Part shown: one piece after another, positions 1 to 11,930 of the stretch | How positions within the stretch are numbered: the stretch's first letter is position 1 | Layout of the letters: each line of letters opens with the position of its first letter | Assembly: GCF_007673235.1 (NCBI RefSeq) | Contig: NZ_VDZH01000001.1 | Span: forward strand, 299,251-363,250 | From: Curtobacterium pusillum | GTDB taxonomy: Bacteria; Actinomycetota; Actinomycetes; Actinomycetales; Microbacteriaceae | DNA length: 64,000 nt | Direction: 5' to 3' | The notes under the pieces: model-generated | Seen by the model: the letters and a program-made list of their open reading frames with translations, nothing else | What the model was told of the DNA's origin: nothing | Database searches by the model: none | Program-made: the position numbers and the translations under genes

Positions 1-125
1 GTCGCGAGCCCCGCTCGAAGTCCGGGGTAGACTCGGACGACACCTGGTCGGAGACCGACGACGACGCTCCGGCGTCCGTCACCGACTCCGATCCGGTCAC
101 CACCAGCACCGCTGGCCGCGCCTAG
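1..125 (+). CDS. C-terminal end of an upstream gene (partial), possibly lgt
   Basis: The frame open from the left edge ends at the TAG at 123-125. The visible tail of about 40 residues is acidic and rich in Ser, Thr and Asp, with no domain, so it looks like a disordered C-terminus. In related actinobacteria the gene before gltB is often lgt (prolipoprotein diacylglyceryl transferase), whose C-terminal extension is typically of this kind. That identity rests only on neighbourhood and is an inference; nothing in the 40 residues proves it. Confidence 0.55.
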   Translation, partial: REPRSKSGVDSDDTWSETDDDAPASVTDSDPVTTSTAGRA

Positions 126-215
126 GAAGCACCCCTCCTGCGTGTCCGATCCCGATCGGGCACGAGTGCCAGCAGCACCCCCAGGACCCACCACAACCGG
201 GTCCGACACCTCGCA

Positions 216-242
216 CGCCGTCAGGGCAACTCGCTGACGGCG
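216..242 (+). terminator. hairpin upstream of gltB
   Basis: A perfect 9-bp stem (CGCCGTCAG at 216-224 with CTGACGGCG at 234-242) with a 9-nt loop lies between the upstream gene and gltB. It has no U tract. It could terminate the upstream transcript or sit in the gltB leader. Confidence 0.35.
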
Positions 243-331
243 GGCACGGGCACCAGTCCCGCCCGTTCGGGCGGAACGCACCACCGGGCCACCGCTGTCC
301 CTGTTCCACTTCCTCGTGAGGACGGTTCCCC

Positions 332-3300
332 ATGGCGCTCCAGCCACCCCAGTCCGCAGGCCTCCTGCCGCCGCACCGCCGGTTCTCCGCGGTTCCCGAC
401 GCCGCCGGCATGTACGACCCGGCGAACGAGAAGGACGCGTGCGGCCTCGCGATGGTCGCGACGCTCCGCGGCACGGCCGGTCACGACATCGTCGACGCGG
501 CGCTTGGCGCCCTGCGGAACCTCGAGCACCGCGGTGCGGTCGGTTCGGACGCCGGCACCGGTGACGGCGCGGGCATCCTGTGCCAGGTGCCGGACGAGTT
601 CTTCCGCGCCGAGGTCCCGTTCGAGCTGCCGGCAGCGGGGGAGTACGCGGTCGGCACGGCCTACCTGCCCGTCGACGAGGACGACCGTCACGCGGTGAAG
701 GGCGCCGTCGAGCGACTCGCCCGTGAAGAGGGCCTGCGGGTCCTCGGCTGGCGCGAGGTCCCGGTCCGACCGGAGGTACTCGGCACCCTGGCCCGCGCGG
801 CGATGCCCGCGTTCGAGCAACTGTTCGTCGCGTCGATCCGGCACGACGTGCACGGCGAATCGTGGAGCGGCATCGCCCTCGACCGGCAGGCCTTCCGCCT
901 CCGCAAGCGTGCCGAGCACGACGCCGAGGTGTACTTCATGTCGCTGTCGAGCCGGACCATGGTCTACAAGGGCATGGTCACGACGCTCCAGCTCGAGCCC
1001 TTCTACCCGGACCTCAGCGACGAGCGCTTCGCGTCGAAGCTCGCGATCGTGCACTCGCGGTACTCGACGAACACGTTCCCGTCCTGGCCGCTCGCCCAGC
1101 CGTTCCGCACGCTCGCGCACAACGGTGAGATCAACACCGTCCGCGGCAACCGCAACTGGATGCGGGCACGCCAGTCGCAGCTGCAGAGCGAACTCCTCGG
1201 TGACATGGCGCCACTGCTGCCCATCGTCAGCCCCGGTGCGAGCGACTCCGCCTCGTTCGACGAGGTCCTCGAGCTCCTCACGCTGACCGGCCGGTCGCTG
1301 CCGCACGCGGTGTCGATGATGGTGCCGGAGGCCTGGGAGAACCAGGTCGGGATGGACCCGGAGCTCCGCGCCTTCTACGAGTACCACTCGATGCTCATGG
1401 AGCCGTGGGACGGACCGGCGGCGATCACCTTCACCGACGGCTCGGTCGTCGGCGCGACCCTCGACCGGAACGGCCTGCGCCCCGGTCGGTTCCTCGTCAC
1501 CGACGACGGCCTCATCGTGATGGGGTCGGAGACCGGCGTCATCGACGTGCCCGCCGGCAAGGTCGTGCGGAAGGGCCGTCTGCGCCCGGGCCGCATGTTC
1601 CTCGTGGACACCGAGGCCGGTCGCATCATCGAGGACGACGAGGTCAAGCGCGAGCTGGCGACCTCCGGCCCGTGGGGCGAGTGGCTCGACGAGGGCCGCA
1701 TCAACCTCGGCGACCTGCCCGACCGCGAGCACATCGTGCACACCCCCGCTTCGGTGACCCGGCGGCAGCGCGCGTTCGGCTACACCGAGGAAGAGGTCCG
1801 CATCCTGCTGCGTCCGATGGCGCAGACCGGAGCGGAGCCCCTCGGCGCGATGGGTTCGGACACACCGATCGCCGTCCTGTCCCAGCGTCCGCGGCTGCTC
1901 TTCGACTACTTCACGCAGCAGTTCGCGCAGGTGACGAACCCGCCGCTCGACTCGATCCGCGAGCAGGTCATCACGTCGATGGGCATGGGCCTCGGTCCCG
2001 AGCGCAACCTGCTCACCGCCGGCCCCGAGCACGCGAAGCAGATCACGCTCGACTTCCCCGTCATCGACAACGACGAGCTCGCGAAGATCCAGCACTTCGA
2101 GACCGAGTCCGGCCGCCACCTCACCGTGACGATCAAGGGTCTGTACCGCGTCGACGCCGGCAAGAAGGCGATGCAGAAGCGCATCGCTGCCGTGTGCGAC
2201 GAGGTCGACGCCGCGATCGAGTCGGGCAAGCAGTTCATCGTGCTGTCCGACCGCGACGGCAACGCCGAGCAGGCCCCGGTGCCGAGCCTCCTGCTGCTCG
2301 CTGCGGTGCACCACCACCTGATCCGCACCGAGCAGCGCATGAAGGTCGGCCTGATCGTCGAGGCCGGCGACGTGCGCGAGGTCCACCACGTCGCGACCCT
2401 CATCGGGTACGGCGCGTCGGCGATCAACCCGTACCTCGCGATGGAGACCTGCGAGATCCTCGTCCGTCAGGGCATGATCAGCGGCGTCACGCCGGAGCAG
2501 GCCGTCAAGAACGTGATCAAGGCGCTCGGCAAGGGCGTCCTGAAGATCATGTCGAAGATGGGCATCTCGACGGTGTCGAGCTACGCGGGGGCACAGGCGT
2601 TCGAGGCCGTGGGGCTCAGCCAGGAGTTCGTCGACCGCTACTTCACCGGGACGTCGTCGATCCTCGGTGGAGTCGGCATCGAGGTCATCGCGAAGGAGAA
2701 CGCCGAGCGGCACGCCCAGGCGTACCCGCAGGACGGCGCGGTGCTCTCGCACGAGCGCCTGCAGACCGGCGGCGAGTACCAGTGGCGTCGCGAGGGTCCG
2801 CCGCACCTGTTCAACCCGGACACCGTGTTCCGGCTGCAGCACGCCACGCGCTCACGCCGCTACGACATCTTCCGCGAGTACTCGCAGGCGGTCGACGACC
2901 AGTCCGAGCAGCTCATGACGCTCCGCGGCCTGTTCCGCTTCAAGAACGGTGCCCGGAAGCCCGTGGCACTCGACGAGGTCGAGCCGATCGAGTCGATCGT
3001 CAAGCGGTTCAACACCGGCGCGATGTCCTACGGCTCCATCTCGAAGGAAGCCCACGAGACGCTCGCGATCGCGATGAACCGACTCGGCGGCCGATCGAAC
3101 ACGGGTGAGGGCGGCGAGGACGTCGACCGACTGCTCGACCCCGAGCGCCGCAGCGCGATCAAGCAGGTCGCGTCCGGGCGCTTCGGCGTCACGAGCATGT
3201 ACCTGACGCACGCCACGGACATCCAGCTGAAGATGGCGCAGGGCGCGAAGCCGGGCGAGGGCGGGCAGCTGCCCCCGACGAAGGTCTACCCGTGGGTCGC

Positions 3301-4927
3301 CCGCACGCGGCACGCGACGGCCGGAGTCGGCCTGATCTCGCCGCCGCCGCACCACGACATCTACTCGATCGAGGACCTCAAGCAGCTCATCTTCGACGTG
3401 AAGCGGGCGAACCCGTCCGCTCGCGTGCACGTGAAGCTCGTGAGTCAGTCCGGCATCGGGGCCGTGGCCGCGGGTGTGACGAAGGCCCTCGCCGACGTCG
3501 TGCTCGTGTCCGGGCACGACGGTGGCACGGGTGCGTCGCCCCTGAACTCGCTCAAGCACGCGGGGACCCCGTGGGAGATCGGCCTCGCCGAGACGCAGCA
3601 GACCCTCATGCTCAACGGCATGCGCGACCGGGTGGTCGTGCAGGTCGACGGGCAGATGAAGACCGGTCGTGACGTCGTCGTGGCCGCGCTGCTCGGCGCC
3701 GAGGAGTACGGCTTCGCGACCGCGCCGCTCGTGGTCGAGGGCTGCATCCTGATGCGCGTCTGCCACCTGGACACCTGCCCGGTGGGCGTCGCCACGCAGA
3801 ACCCGGAGCTCCGCAAGCGGTTCAGCGGCAAGCCCGAGTTCGTCGTGAACTTCTTCGAGTTCATCGCGCAGGAAGTGCGCGAGCTGCTCGCCGAGCTCGG
3901 GTTCCGCACCCTCGAAGAGGCGATCGGGCACGCCGACGCCCTCGACGTGGACCGTGCCGTCGAGCACTGGAAGGCCTCCGGCCTCGACCTGGAGCCGGTC
4001 CTCAAGGGCCCGCGCTTCGAGGCCGACGAGCCGCGCCGGCACCAGCGCGACCAGGACCACGAGCTGGAGCAGCACTTCGACGTGCAGCTGATCCAGCAGA
4101 CTTCCGACGTCCTCGAGCACGGCGGCACGATCGCGCTCGACCTGCCGATCCGGAACACGGAGCGGGCGGTCGGCACGATGCTCGGGCACGAGGTCACGCT
4201 CCGTCACGGCGAGAACGGCCTCCCGTCCGGATCGATCGACGTGACCCTGCGCGGTTCGGCCGGGCAGTCGCTCGGTGCGTTCCTGCCGGCCGGCATCACG
4301 CTGCGGCTCATCGGTGACAGCAACGACTACGTCGGCAAGGGACTGTCCGGTGGCGAGGTCATCGTCCGACCGGACGCCGGCTCGGGCTTCGATCCGGCCG
4401 AGAACGTCATCGCCGGCAACGTCATCGGCTACGGCGCGACCCAGGGCAGCATGTTCATCCGCGGCATCGTGGGCGAACGCTTCCTGGTGCGCAACTCCGG
4501 CGCGACCGCGGTGGTCGAGGGCGTGGGCGACCACGCGCTCGAGTACATGACCGGTGGCCTCGCGCTCATCCTCGGCGAGACGGGTCGGAACCTCGGCGCC
4601 GGCATGTCCGGCGGTACGGCGTACGTCCGCGGTCTCCGGACGGAGCACGTGAACACCGACTCGCTCGCGTCCGGCGAACTGCGGCTCGAGTCGCTCGACA
4701 GCGCCGACGTCGAGATCGTGAACGACCTGCTCGCCCGCCACGCGGCCGAGACCGGGTCCACGCTCGCCGCCGAACTGCTCGAGTCCGGTGACCTGAGCGA
4801 CTTCGTCAAGGTGCTGCCGCGCGACTACGCGGCGGTGCTCGAGACCCGACAGCAGGCCGTCGACGAGGGCCTCGACCCGGACGGCGACGTCGTCTGGAAC
4901 AGAATTCTGGAGGTGACCGGTGGCTGA
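332..4927 (+). CDS. gltB: glutamate synthase (NADPH) large subunit
   Basis: Makes glutamate from glutamine and 2-oxoglutarate with the small subunit GltD, in the cytoplasm. The 1531 residues match the usual length of about 1500. Order: N-terminal glutamine amidotransferase domain with the nucleophile at Cys37 in NEKDACG, a central domain, the FMN-binding synthase domain, a 3Fe-4S cluster site at Cys1138, Cys1144 and Cys1149, and the C-terminal beta-helix domain rich in glycine repeats. In this family the protein matures by cleavage just before the catalytic Cys, so the first 36 residues would be a propeptide. The ATG at 332 gives that propeptide; an in-frame ATG at 410 (MYDPANEK) is an alternative start. 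The gene overlaps gltD by 8 bp, so the two are co-translated. Confidence 0.97.
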   Translation: MALQPPQSAGLLPPHRRFSAVPDAAGMYDPANEKDACGLAMVATLRGTAGHDIVDAALGALRNLEHRGAVGSDAGTGDGAGILCQVPDEFFRAEVPFELPAAGEYAVGTAYLPVDEDDRHAVKGAVERLAREEGLRVLGWREVPVRPEVLGTLARAAMPAFEQLFVASIRHDVHGESWSGIALDRQAFRLRKRAEHDAEVYFMSLSSRTMVYKGMVTTLQLEPFYPDLSDERFASKLAIVHSRYSTNTFPSWPLAQPFRTLAHNGEINTVRGNRNWMRARQSQLQSELLGDMAPLLPIVSPGASDSASFDEVLELLTLTGRSLPHAVSMMVPEAWENQVGMDPELRAFYEYHSMLMEPWDGPAAITFTDGSVVGATLDRNGLRPGRFLVTDDGLIVMGSETGVIDVPAGKVVRKGRLRPGRMFLVDTEAGRIIEDDEVKRELATSGPWGEWLDEGRINLGDLPDREHIVHTPASVTRRQRAFGYTEEEVRILLRPMAQTGAEPLGAMGSDTPIAVLSQRPRLLFDYFTQQFAQVTNPPLDSIREQVITSMGMGLGPERNLLTAGPEHAKQITLDFPVIDNDELAKIQHFETESGRHLTVTIKGLYRVDAGKKAMQKRIAAVCDEVDAAIESGKQFIVLSDRDGNAEQAPVPSLLLLAAVHHHLIRTEQRMKVGLIVEAGDVREVHHVATLIGYGASAINPYLAMETCEILVRQGMISGVTPEQAVKNVIKALGKGVLKIMSKMGISTVSSYAGAQAFEAVGLSQEFVDRYFTGTSSILGGVGIEVIAKENAERHAQAYPQDGAVLSHERLQTGGEYQWRREGPPHLFNPDTVFRLQHATRSRRYDIFREYSQAVDDQSEQLMTLRGLFRFKNGARKPVALDEVEPIESIVKRFNTGAMSYGSISKEAHETLAIAMNRLGGRSNTGEGGEDVDRLLDPERRSAIKQVASGRFGVTSMYLTHATDIQLKMAQGAKPGEGGQLPPTKVYPWVARTRHATAGVGLISPPPHHDIYSIEDLKQLIFDVKRANPSARVHVKLVSQSGIGAVAAGVTKALADVVLVSGHDGGTGASPLNSLKHAGTPWEIGLAETQQTLMLNGMRDRVVVQVDGQMKTGRDVVVAALLGAEEYGFATAPLVVEGCILMRVCHLDTCPVGVATQNPELRKRFSGKPEFVVNFFEFIAQEVRELLAELGFRTLEEAIGHADALDVDRAVEHWKASGLDLEPVLKGPRFEADEPRRHQRDQDHELEQHFDVQLIQQTSDVLEHGGTIALDLPIRNTERAVGTMLGHEVTLRHGENGLPSGSIDVTLRGSAGQSLGAFLPAGITLRLIGDSNDYVGKGLSGGEVIVRPDAGSGFDPAENVIAGNVIGYGATQGSMFIRGIVGERFLVRNSGATAVVEGVGDHALEYMTGGLALILGETGRNLGAGMSGGTAYVRGLRTEHVNTDSLASGELRLESLDSADVEIVNDLLARHAAETGSTLAAELLESGDLSDFVKVLPRDYAAVLETRQQAVDEGLDPDGDVVWNRILEVTGG

Positions 4928-6377
4928 CCCCAAGGGATTCCTGAAGGTCCAGGAGCGCGAGCTCCCGGCCCGTCGTCCCGTGCCCGTGCGGCTCATGGAC
5001 TGGAAAGAGGTCTACGAGCAGCAGGAGTCCGGCGCGCTCAAGCGTCAGGCCGGCCGCTGCATGGACTGCGGTGTGCCGTTCTGCCACCAGGGCTGCCCGC
5101 TCGGCAACCTCATCCCGGAGTGGAACGACCTCACGTGGCGCGGCGAGGGTCGCCAGGCGATCGAGCGGCTCCACGCGACGAACAACTTCCCGGAGTTCAC
5201 CGGGCGGCTGTGCCCCGCGCCGTGCGAGTCCTCCTGCGTGCTGGGCATCAACCAGCCCCCGGTGACGATCAAGCAGGTCGAGGTCTCGATCATCGACGAG
5301 GCGTTCCAGAACGGCTGGGTCACGCCGCACCCGCCGGAGCGACTCACCGGCAAGACCGTCGCCGTCGTGGGGTCCGGCCCGGCCGGCCTCGCCGCCGCGC
5401 AGCAGCTGACCCGCGCCGGTCACACGGTCGCGGTGTACGAGCGCGACGACCGGATCGGTGGTCTGCTCCGCTACGGCATCCCGGACTTCAAGATGGAGAA
5501 GCGCCAGATCGACGCGCGTCTCGCCCAGATGCAGGCCGAGGGCACCCGGTTCCGTGCCGGTGTCGAGATCGGCCGGGACATCACCTGGGACGACCTGAAG
5601 TCACGCTACGACGCGGTCGTCGTCGCGACCGGCGCCACGGTGCCGCGCGACCTGCCCATCCCGGGGCGCGACCACGACGGCGTGCACTTCGCGATGGACT
5701 ACCTCGTCCAGCAGAACAAGGCGAACGCGGGCACCACGGTCGACAACCAGCTGACGGCCGAGGGCAAGCACGTCGTCGTCATCGGCGGCGGCGACACCGG
5801 TGCGGACTGCATCGGCACGGCGCACCGGCAGGGCGCGCTGAGCGTGACGAACCTGGCGATCGGCAAGCAGCCGCCGCTGGAGCGTCCGTCCGAGCAGCCG
5901 TGGCCGATGTTCCCGACGGTCTTCGAGGTCACGAGTGCCCACGAGGAAGGCGGCGAGCGGCACTACCTGGCGTCGACCGTCGAGTTCCTGGCGAACGAGG
6001 CCGGCGAGGTCCGCGCACTGCGCGTCGCCGAGACCGAGTACCTCGACGGCCGCCGCGTCCCGAAGGCCGGCACCGAGCGCGAGATCCCCGCGGACCTCGT
6101 CCTCATCGCCATGGGCTTCACCGGTCCGGAGACCGACACGCTCGAGCCACAGCTCGGTCTGCCGACGACGGTGTCCGGTGCGGTGTCCCGTCAGGCGGAC
6201 TACTCCACCAACGAGCCGGGCGTGTTCATCGCCGGCGACGCGGGCCGTGGGCAGTCGCTCATCGTGTGGGCGATCGCCGAGGGGCGTGCCGCCGCTGCCA
6301 AGGTCGACGAGTACCTCGAGGGTTCGACGATCCTCCCGGCACCCGTCAAGGCCACCGACCGCGCGATCACCGTCTGA
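4920..6377 (+). CDS. gltD: glutamate synthase small subunit
   Basis: Feeds electrons from NADPH through FAD and 4Fe-4S clusters to GltB. The 485-residue protein has N-terminal cluster cysteines at 47, 50, 55 and 59 and again at 98, 102 and 106, an FAD dinucleotide-binding motif GSGPAG from residue 151, and a second NADPH-binding motif GGGDTG near 290. The GTG at 4920 is chosen because GGAGGTGA (4909-4916) precedes it at good spacing and the frame overlaps the end of gltB by 8 bp. A strong hairpin follows at 6424-6457, closing the gltBD operon. Confidence 0.97.
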   Translation: MADPKGFLKVQERELPARRPVPVRLMDWKEVYEQQESGALKRQAGRCMDCGVPFCHQGCPLGNLIPEWNDLTWRGEGRQAIERLHATNNFPEFTGRLCPAPCESSCVLGINQPPVTIKQVEVSIIDEAFQNGWVTPHPPERLTGKTVAVVGSGPAGLAAAQQLTRAGHTVAVYERDDRIGGLLRYGIPDFKMEKRQIDARLAQMQAEGTRFRAGVEIGRDITWDDLKSRYDAVVVATGATVPRDLPIPGRDHDGVHFAMDYLVQQNKANAGTTVDNQLTAEGKHVVVIGGGDTGADCIGTAHRQGALSVTNLAIGKQPPLERPSEQPWPMFPTVFEVTSAHEEGGERHYLASTVEFLANEAGEVRALRVAETEYLDGRRVPKAGTEREIPADLVLIAMGFTGPETDTLEPQLGLPTTVSGAVSRQADYSTNEPGVFIAGDAGRGQSLIVWAIAEGRAAAAKVDEYLEGSTILPAPVKATDRAITV

Positions 6378-6423
6378 GGTCCGACGTGAACGCATCGGGA
6401 ACCCGGACCGACCAGTGAGCGTC

Positions 6424-6457
6424 AGGCCACCAGCACTCGATAGGGTGCTGGTGGCCT
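6424..6457 (+). terminator. terminator after gltBD
   Basis: Perfect 13-bp stem: AGGCCACCAGCAC (6424-6436) pairs with GTGCTGGTGGCCT (6445-6457) around an 8-nt loop, 46 bp after gltD. There is no long T run, as is common for actinobacterial terminators. Confidence 0.8.
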
Positions 6458-6523
6458 CGCTTCGTTCCGCGCGGCCCCACAGCGCGGAAACCCAAGCACC
6501 ATCCACCACCACGAAGGAATCCA

Positions 6524-7969
6524 TTGAGACGCGCAAAGATCGTTTCGACGCTCGGACCGGCAACGTCGGAGTACGAGACCGTCAAGGAGATCATCGAAGC
6601 GGGCGTCGACGTCGCCCGCCTCAACCTCAGCCACGGTGACTACAGCGTCCACGAGGCCAACTACGTGAACGTCCGTCGCGCCGCCGAGGAGCTCGGCAAG
6701 CCCGTCGCGATCCTCGTCGACCTGCAGGGTCCGAAGATCCGCCTGGCGAAGTTCGCCGACGGCCCGCACGACCTCGCGGTCGGCGACGTGTTCACGATCA
6801 CCACCGAGGACGTCCCCGGCTCGAAGGAGATCTGCGGCACGACGTTCAAGGGCCTCCCGCAGGACGTCAAGCCCGGCGACCCGCTGCTCATCGACGACGG
6901 CCGTGTCCGCCTCCGCGTGCTGGACACCGACGGCGTCCGCGTCCGCACCGAGGTCGTCGTCGGCGGCACCGTGTCGAACAACAAGGGCATCAACCTGCCC
7001 GGCGTCGCGGTCAACGTCCCCGCACTGAGCGAGAAGGACGAGGCGGACCTCCGCTGGGGCATCCGTCAGGGCGCCGACCTCATCGCCCTGTCGTTCGTGC
7101 GCAACGCCGCCGACGTCGAGCGTGCCCACGAGATCATGGACGAGGAGGGCAAGCGTCTCCCCGTCATCGCGAAGATCGAGAAGCCGCAGGCCGTCGACGC
7201 GCTCGAGGAGATCATCGACGCGTTCGACAGCATCATGGTCGCCCGCGGTGACCTCGGCGTCGAGCTCCCGCTCGAGGCGGTCCCGATCGTGCAGAAGCGC
7301 GCCGTCGAGCTCGCCCGCCGCATGGCGAAGCCGGTCATCGTCGCGACGCAGATGCTCGAGTCGATGATCTCGTCGCCGATCCCGACCCGCGCCGAGACCT
7401 CCGACGTCGCGAACGCCGTCCTCGACGGTGCCGACGCGGTCATGCTCTCCGGCGAGACCAGCGTCGGCGAGTACCCGGTGCAGACCGTCCGCACGATGGC
7501 CCGCATCGTCGAGTCGACCGAGGACCACGGCCTCGAGCGCATCGCGCCCCTCGGCACGAAGCCGCGCACGCTCGGTGGCGCCATCACCCTCGCCGCCGTC
7601 GAGATCGCCGAGTTCACCGAGGCCTCGTACCTCTGCGTCTTCACGGAGTCCGGCGACTCGGCCCGACGCATGTCGCGCCTGCGCCACGGCCTGCCGATCA
7701 TCGCGTTCACCCCGAACGAGGCGACGCGCCGCCGGATGGCGCTCACCTGGGGCGTCCGCTCCTTCCTCGTGGACCGCAAGACCCACACCGACGAGCTCTT
7801 CTCGCAGGTGGACGACGTCCTGCTCGAGAACGGCCTGGCCGCCCCCGGCGACCGTGTCATCGTGACGGCGGGGTCCCCTCCCGGCATCGAGGGGTCGACG
7901 AACGACCTCCGCGTGCACCGCGTCGGTGACGCGCACGCCGAGGCCGCACCGGCCTACGTGCGGGACTGA
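6524..7969 (+). CDS. pyk: pyruvate kinase
   Basis: Catalyses the last step of glycolysis, phosphoenolpyruvate plus ADP to pyruvate plus ATP. The 481 residues cover the whole family: the N-terminal KIVSTLGP strand at 4-11, the substrate-binding and catalytic IAKIEKPQ and MVARGDLGVELP motifs in the middle, and the C-terminal allosteric domain. The start is a TTG at 6524, the only start that keeps the conserved N-terminus RRAKIVSTLGP, with GAAGGAA ten bases upstream as ribosome-binding site. It stands alone between two hairpins (6424-6457 and 7987-8050). Confidence 0.96.
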   Translation: MRRAKIVSTLGPATSEYETVKEIIEAGVDVARLNLSHGDYSVHEANYVNVRRAAEELGKPVAILVDLQGPKIRLAKFADGPHDLAVGDVFTITTEDVPGSKEICGTTFKGLPQDVKPGDPLLIDDGRVRLRVLDTDGVRVRTEVVVGGTVSNNKGINLPGVAVNVPALSEKDEADLRWGIRQGADLIALSFVRNAADVERAHEIMDEEGKRLPVIAKIEKPQAVDALEEIIDAFDSIMVARGDLGVELPLEAVPIVQKRAVELARRMAKPVIVATQMLESMISSPIPTRAETSDVANAVLDGADAVMLSGETSVGEYPVQTVRTMARIVESTEDHGLERIAPLGTKPRTLGGAITLAAVEIAEFTEASYLCVFTESGDSARRMSRLRHGLPIIAFTPNEATRRRMALTWGVRSFLVDRKTHTDELFSQVDDVLLENGLAAPGDRVIVTAGSPPGIEGSTNDLRVHRVGDAHAEAAPAYVRD

Positions 7970-7986
7970 TCCCAGCGTCCGACGTC

Positions 7987-8050
7987 CGACGGGGCGCGGA
8001 CTGGAGGCACGGCGCAGCAGCGTCGTCGGCCGCCGGTCCGCGCCCCGTCG
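7987..8050 (+). terminator. long hairpin after pyk
   Basis: CGACGGGGCGCGGAC (7987-8001) pairs perfectly over 15 bp with 8036-8050. The loop side carries TGGAGGCACGG, half of the dispersed palindrome family described in the findings. It starts 17 bp after the pyk stop codon and probably terminates it. Confidence 0.65.
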
Positions 8051-8143
8051 CGTTCTCCCTCCACACGTCGCGACCCGACCTGCCGCGTCCGCAGAACGCC
8101 GTGGAGCCGGCCCGACGTCGGCCGGAGGCGGCAGGATGGCGGT

Positions 8144-9214
8144 GTGAGCCTCCAGACCGGATCCACGGCGCAGCGCGCCGACGTGCGCCGTTGGCGCCGC
8201 TACCTCGCCGACGAACGTGCGGAGGGAGCCGTGTACCGGAACCTCGCCGCCCGTCGGTCCGGCGAGGAACGCGAGATCCTGTCCGCCCTGGCCGAGGCTG
8301 AGGGGCGTCACGAGCAGCACTGGCTGGACCTCCTCGGGGACGACGTCGGACGACCGCAGCGGGGGAGCCTCCGGACCCGGGTGCTCGCCGCACTCGCGAA
8401 ACGGTTCGGGTCGGTGTTCGTCCTCGCGCTCATGCAGCGCGCTGAGGACCGCTCGCCGTACGCCGACGACGCCGACGCGACCGCGAGCATGGCGGCCGAC
8501 GAGCGGATCCACGGCGAGGTCGTCCGGGGCCTCGCGAACCGCGGTCGGATGCGGCTCTCGGGGACCTTCCGGGCGGCGGTCTTCGGCGCGAACGACGGGC
8601 TGGTGTCGAACCTCGCGCTCATCATCGGCGTCAGTGCGTCCGGCGCGGACCGCCACTTCGTGCTGCTGAGCGGCATCGCCGGACTGCTCGCCGGCGCCTT
8701 GTCGATGGGCGCGGGGGAGTACGTGTCCGTCCGGTCGCAGCGCGAACTGCTGACGGCGTCCGCCCCGCACCCCGAGGCGGGCCGGGCCGTGGCGGACCTC
8801 GACGTCGACGCGAACGAACTCGCGCTGGTCTACCGGGCGCGGGGCATGAGCGAGTCGGACGCGCAGACCCACGCGGACGAGGTCCTCGGTGGCGCCACGG
8901 TGACGGCTCCGGCGCCGGCGGACGACCACGAGGCGATCGGCAACGGGATGAGCGCGGCGATCTCGAGCTTCTGCTTCTTCGCCTCCGGTGCGATCATCCC
9001 GGTGCTGCCGTACCTGTTCGGACTGCAGGGCTGGGCGGCCATCGCCGTGGCGGCAGCGCTCGTCGGCATCGCGCTGCTCGGTACCGGTGCGGTGGTCGGC
9101 GTGCTCAGCGGAGCGTCCCCGATCCGTCGGGCGCTGCGGCAGCTCGCCATCGGCTTCGGCGCCGCGGCCGTCACCTACGGTCTCGGCCTGCTGTTCGGGA
9201 CGGGCAGTGCCTAG
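8144..9214 (+). CDS. VIT1/CCC1 family transporter with N-terminal ferritin-like domain
   Basis: Likely a membrane transporter for iron or manganese. The first 130 residues or so form a helical ferritin/rubrerythrin-like domain with ERAEGAVYRNLA, EEREIL and AEGRHEQHW, spaced like di-iron ligands. The rest is a VIT1/CCC1 domain: FGANDGLVSNLALIIG after residue 140, then LAGALSMGAGEYVSV, then three hydrophobic segments at the C-terminus. Family knowledge: plant and yeast members move Fe2+/Mn2+ into vacuoles, and bacterial ferritin-fused members export iron. The GTG at 8144 is the best start; no good Shine-Dalgarno is seen. It converges with the membrane protein at 9239-9778. Confidence 0.88.
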   Translation: MSLQTGSTAQRADVRRWRRYLADERAEGAVYRNLAARRSGEEREILSALAEAEGRHEQHWLDLLGDDVGRPQRGSLRTRVLAALAKRFGSVFVLALMQRAEDRSPYADDADATASMAADERIHGEVVRGLANRGRMRLSGTFRAAVFGANDGLVSNLALIIGVSASGADRHFVLLSGIAGLLAGALSMGAGEYVSVRSQRELLTASAPHPEAGRAVADLDVDANELALVYRARGMSESDAQTHADEVLGGATVTAPAPADDHEAIGNGMSAAISSFCFFASGAIIPVLPYLFGLQGWAAIAVAAALVGIALLGTGAVVGVLSGASPIRRALRQLAIGFGAAAVTYGLGLLFGTGSA

Positions 9215-9242
9215 ACAGGCAGCACCAACGGGCAGTGCCTAG
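9201..9242. repeat. 14-bp direct repeat spanning two convergent stop codons
   Basis: CGGGCAGTGCCTAG occurs exactly at 9201-9214 and 9229-9242. The first copy holds the TAG stop of the VIT gene and the second holds the stop of the minus-strand neighbour. Confidence 0.8.
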
Positions 9243-9778
9243 CGCCGGACCGCGGCCCGCGGGGGCAGGAGCAGGAGCGCCGCGGCACCGACGACGATGA
9301 GCGCGATGCCGGAGAACACCATGAACACGGTCAGCGCGAGCCCGGGTGCGACGAGGACGACCACGCCACCGAGGATCGAGAGCACCGCGCTGACGATCGT
9401 CGGGACGCGTGACGACCCTGGGTGCCCGACGAAGCCGCCGACCAGCGAGGCGATCCCCTCGACGATGAACCCGATCCCCGCGAGCACGGCGTAGACCACG
9501 AGCGGGATCGCGGGATCGAGCAGCGTCACCAGGCCCGCGACGCCGACGAGCGCACCCACGATCCCCGAGGTCCACCGCCAGACCGGTGGGGTCCCGTGTC
9601 CCCGGACGGCTGCGAACACGCGGAGCGCGCCGGCGACGACGAGGTACACGCCGAACAGCAGCGCGACGACGACCAGCGACGGACGCGGCCAGACGATCGC
9701 GACCACCCCGAGGGCGATCGCGACGACGGCGGTGACGATGACGAACACGCGGAACGTGCGGACGGCACGAGAGTCCAC
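9239..9778 (-). CDS. HdeD/DUF308 family membrane protein
   Basis: Small integral membrane protein of about 179 residues with six hydrophobic helices rich in Val, Ala and Gly, including [20 protein letters not shown] near the start, and conserved [12 protein letters not shown] and [15 protein letters not shown] stretches typical of DUF308/HdeD. In enteric bacteria HdeD is tied to acid resistance; the function here is unknown. The GTG at 9778 is preferred because GGAGG lies 7 nt upstream; a GTG two codons earlier (9784) is possible but would sit directly on the ribosome-binding site. Confidence 0.8.
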   Translation of the reverse strand: MDSRAVRTFRVFVIVTAVVAIALGVVAIVWPRPSLVVVALLFGVYLVVAGALRVFAAVRGHGTPPVWRWTSGIVGALVGVAGLVTLLDPAIPLVVYAVLAGIGFIVEGIASLVGGFVGHPGSSRVPTIVSAVLSILGGVVVLVAPGLALTVFMVFSGIALIVVGAAALLLLPPRAAVRR

Positions 9779-9841
9779 GAGCACTCCTCCCTGTCAGAAC
9801 TGCTCGGTTCGACGGTACCTGCCGTCGCCGAGGTCGGTTCG

Positions 9842-9874
9842 TGCAACCGGATGCAACGTGGCCGGACGTAGCGT
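9842..9874 (+). promoter_or_regulatory. promoter and candidate operator of the aldehyde dehydrogenase gene
   Basis: A -10-like TAGCGT lies at 9869-9874, about 50 nt before the ATG. TGCAAC is repeated at 9842-9847 and 9852-9857, exactly 10 bp (one helix turn) apart and overlapping the expected -35 position, a natural place for an activator. The GAF regulator encoded at 11931 is the obvious candidate to bind it, by inference. Confidence 0.45.
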
Positions 9875-9926
9875 GCGGGCAGGCGCGGACCCAGCGCCCC
9901 GACAGAGTCGTCGAAAGGTGTCCACC

Positions 9927-11467
<1,541 letters not shown>

Positions 11468-11468
<1 letters not shown>

Positions 11469-11884
11469 TGAGCACCGACCGCGTGGCGGTCACGCCGGCG
11501 GCGGGGGAGCTCCTGCGCTCCCTCGCCGCCCGGCACGGCCCGCTCATGTTCCACCAGTCGGGCGGGTGCTGCGACGGCTCCAGCCCGATGTGCTACCCCG
11601 TCGGCATGTTCACGACCGGTTCCGGCGACGTGCTCCTCGGCGCGCTCGACGTCCCAGGGATCGAGCCGATCGAGGTGTACATGTCGAAGTCCCAGTTCGA
11701 GTACTGGAAGTACACCCACCTCACGATCGACGTCGTGGACGGTCGTGGCGCGGGGTTCTCCCTCGAGGTCCCCGAGGGCAAGCGGTTCCTCACCCGCTCC
11801 CGGATGTTCGACGACGCCGAGCTCGCGGATCTCGGCCTGGTGCCGGCAGGCCCTGGCCCGCGCAGGTCGGCGGACGTAGGCTGA
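11468..11884 (+). CDS. DUF779 family protein
   Basis: A 138-residue soluble protein of unknown function. Its hallmark HQSGGCCDGSSPMCYP carries three cysteines (Cys34, Cys35, Cys42) and is the conserved core of DUF779. The start codon overlaps the aldehyde dehydrogenase stop, so the two are translationally coupled; this pairing recurs widely in bacteria and suggests a helper role for the dehydrogenase. Metal or thiol chemistry at the cysteines is an inference only. Its stop codon overlaps the -10 element of the next gene. Confidence 0.9.
11877..11882 (+). promoter_or_regulatory. -10 element for the GAF regulator gene
   Basis: TAGGCT, 48 nt before the ATG at 11931 and overlapping the stop codon of the DUF779 gene, suggests the regulator has its own promoter with a leader of about 40 nt. 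Confidence 0.4.
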
Positions 11885-11930
11885 CGACACCGACGCACCG
11901 ACGCGGCGGGCGGACCCGGACGGAGGACGC

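Noticed and set aside
126..331. Riboswitch upstream of gltB, bioY or the suf operon
   Set aside because: No recognisable conserved riboswitch core could be matched by eye; only simple hairpins are seen.
221..2842. Long minus-strand frame opposite gltB (and similar ones opposite pyk, tkt and zwf)
   Set aside because: Codon bias and Arg/Leu-rich content mark them as mirror frames of the real genes.
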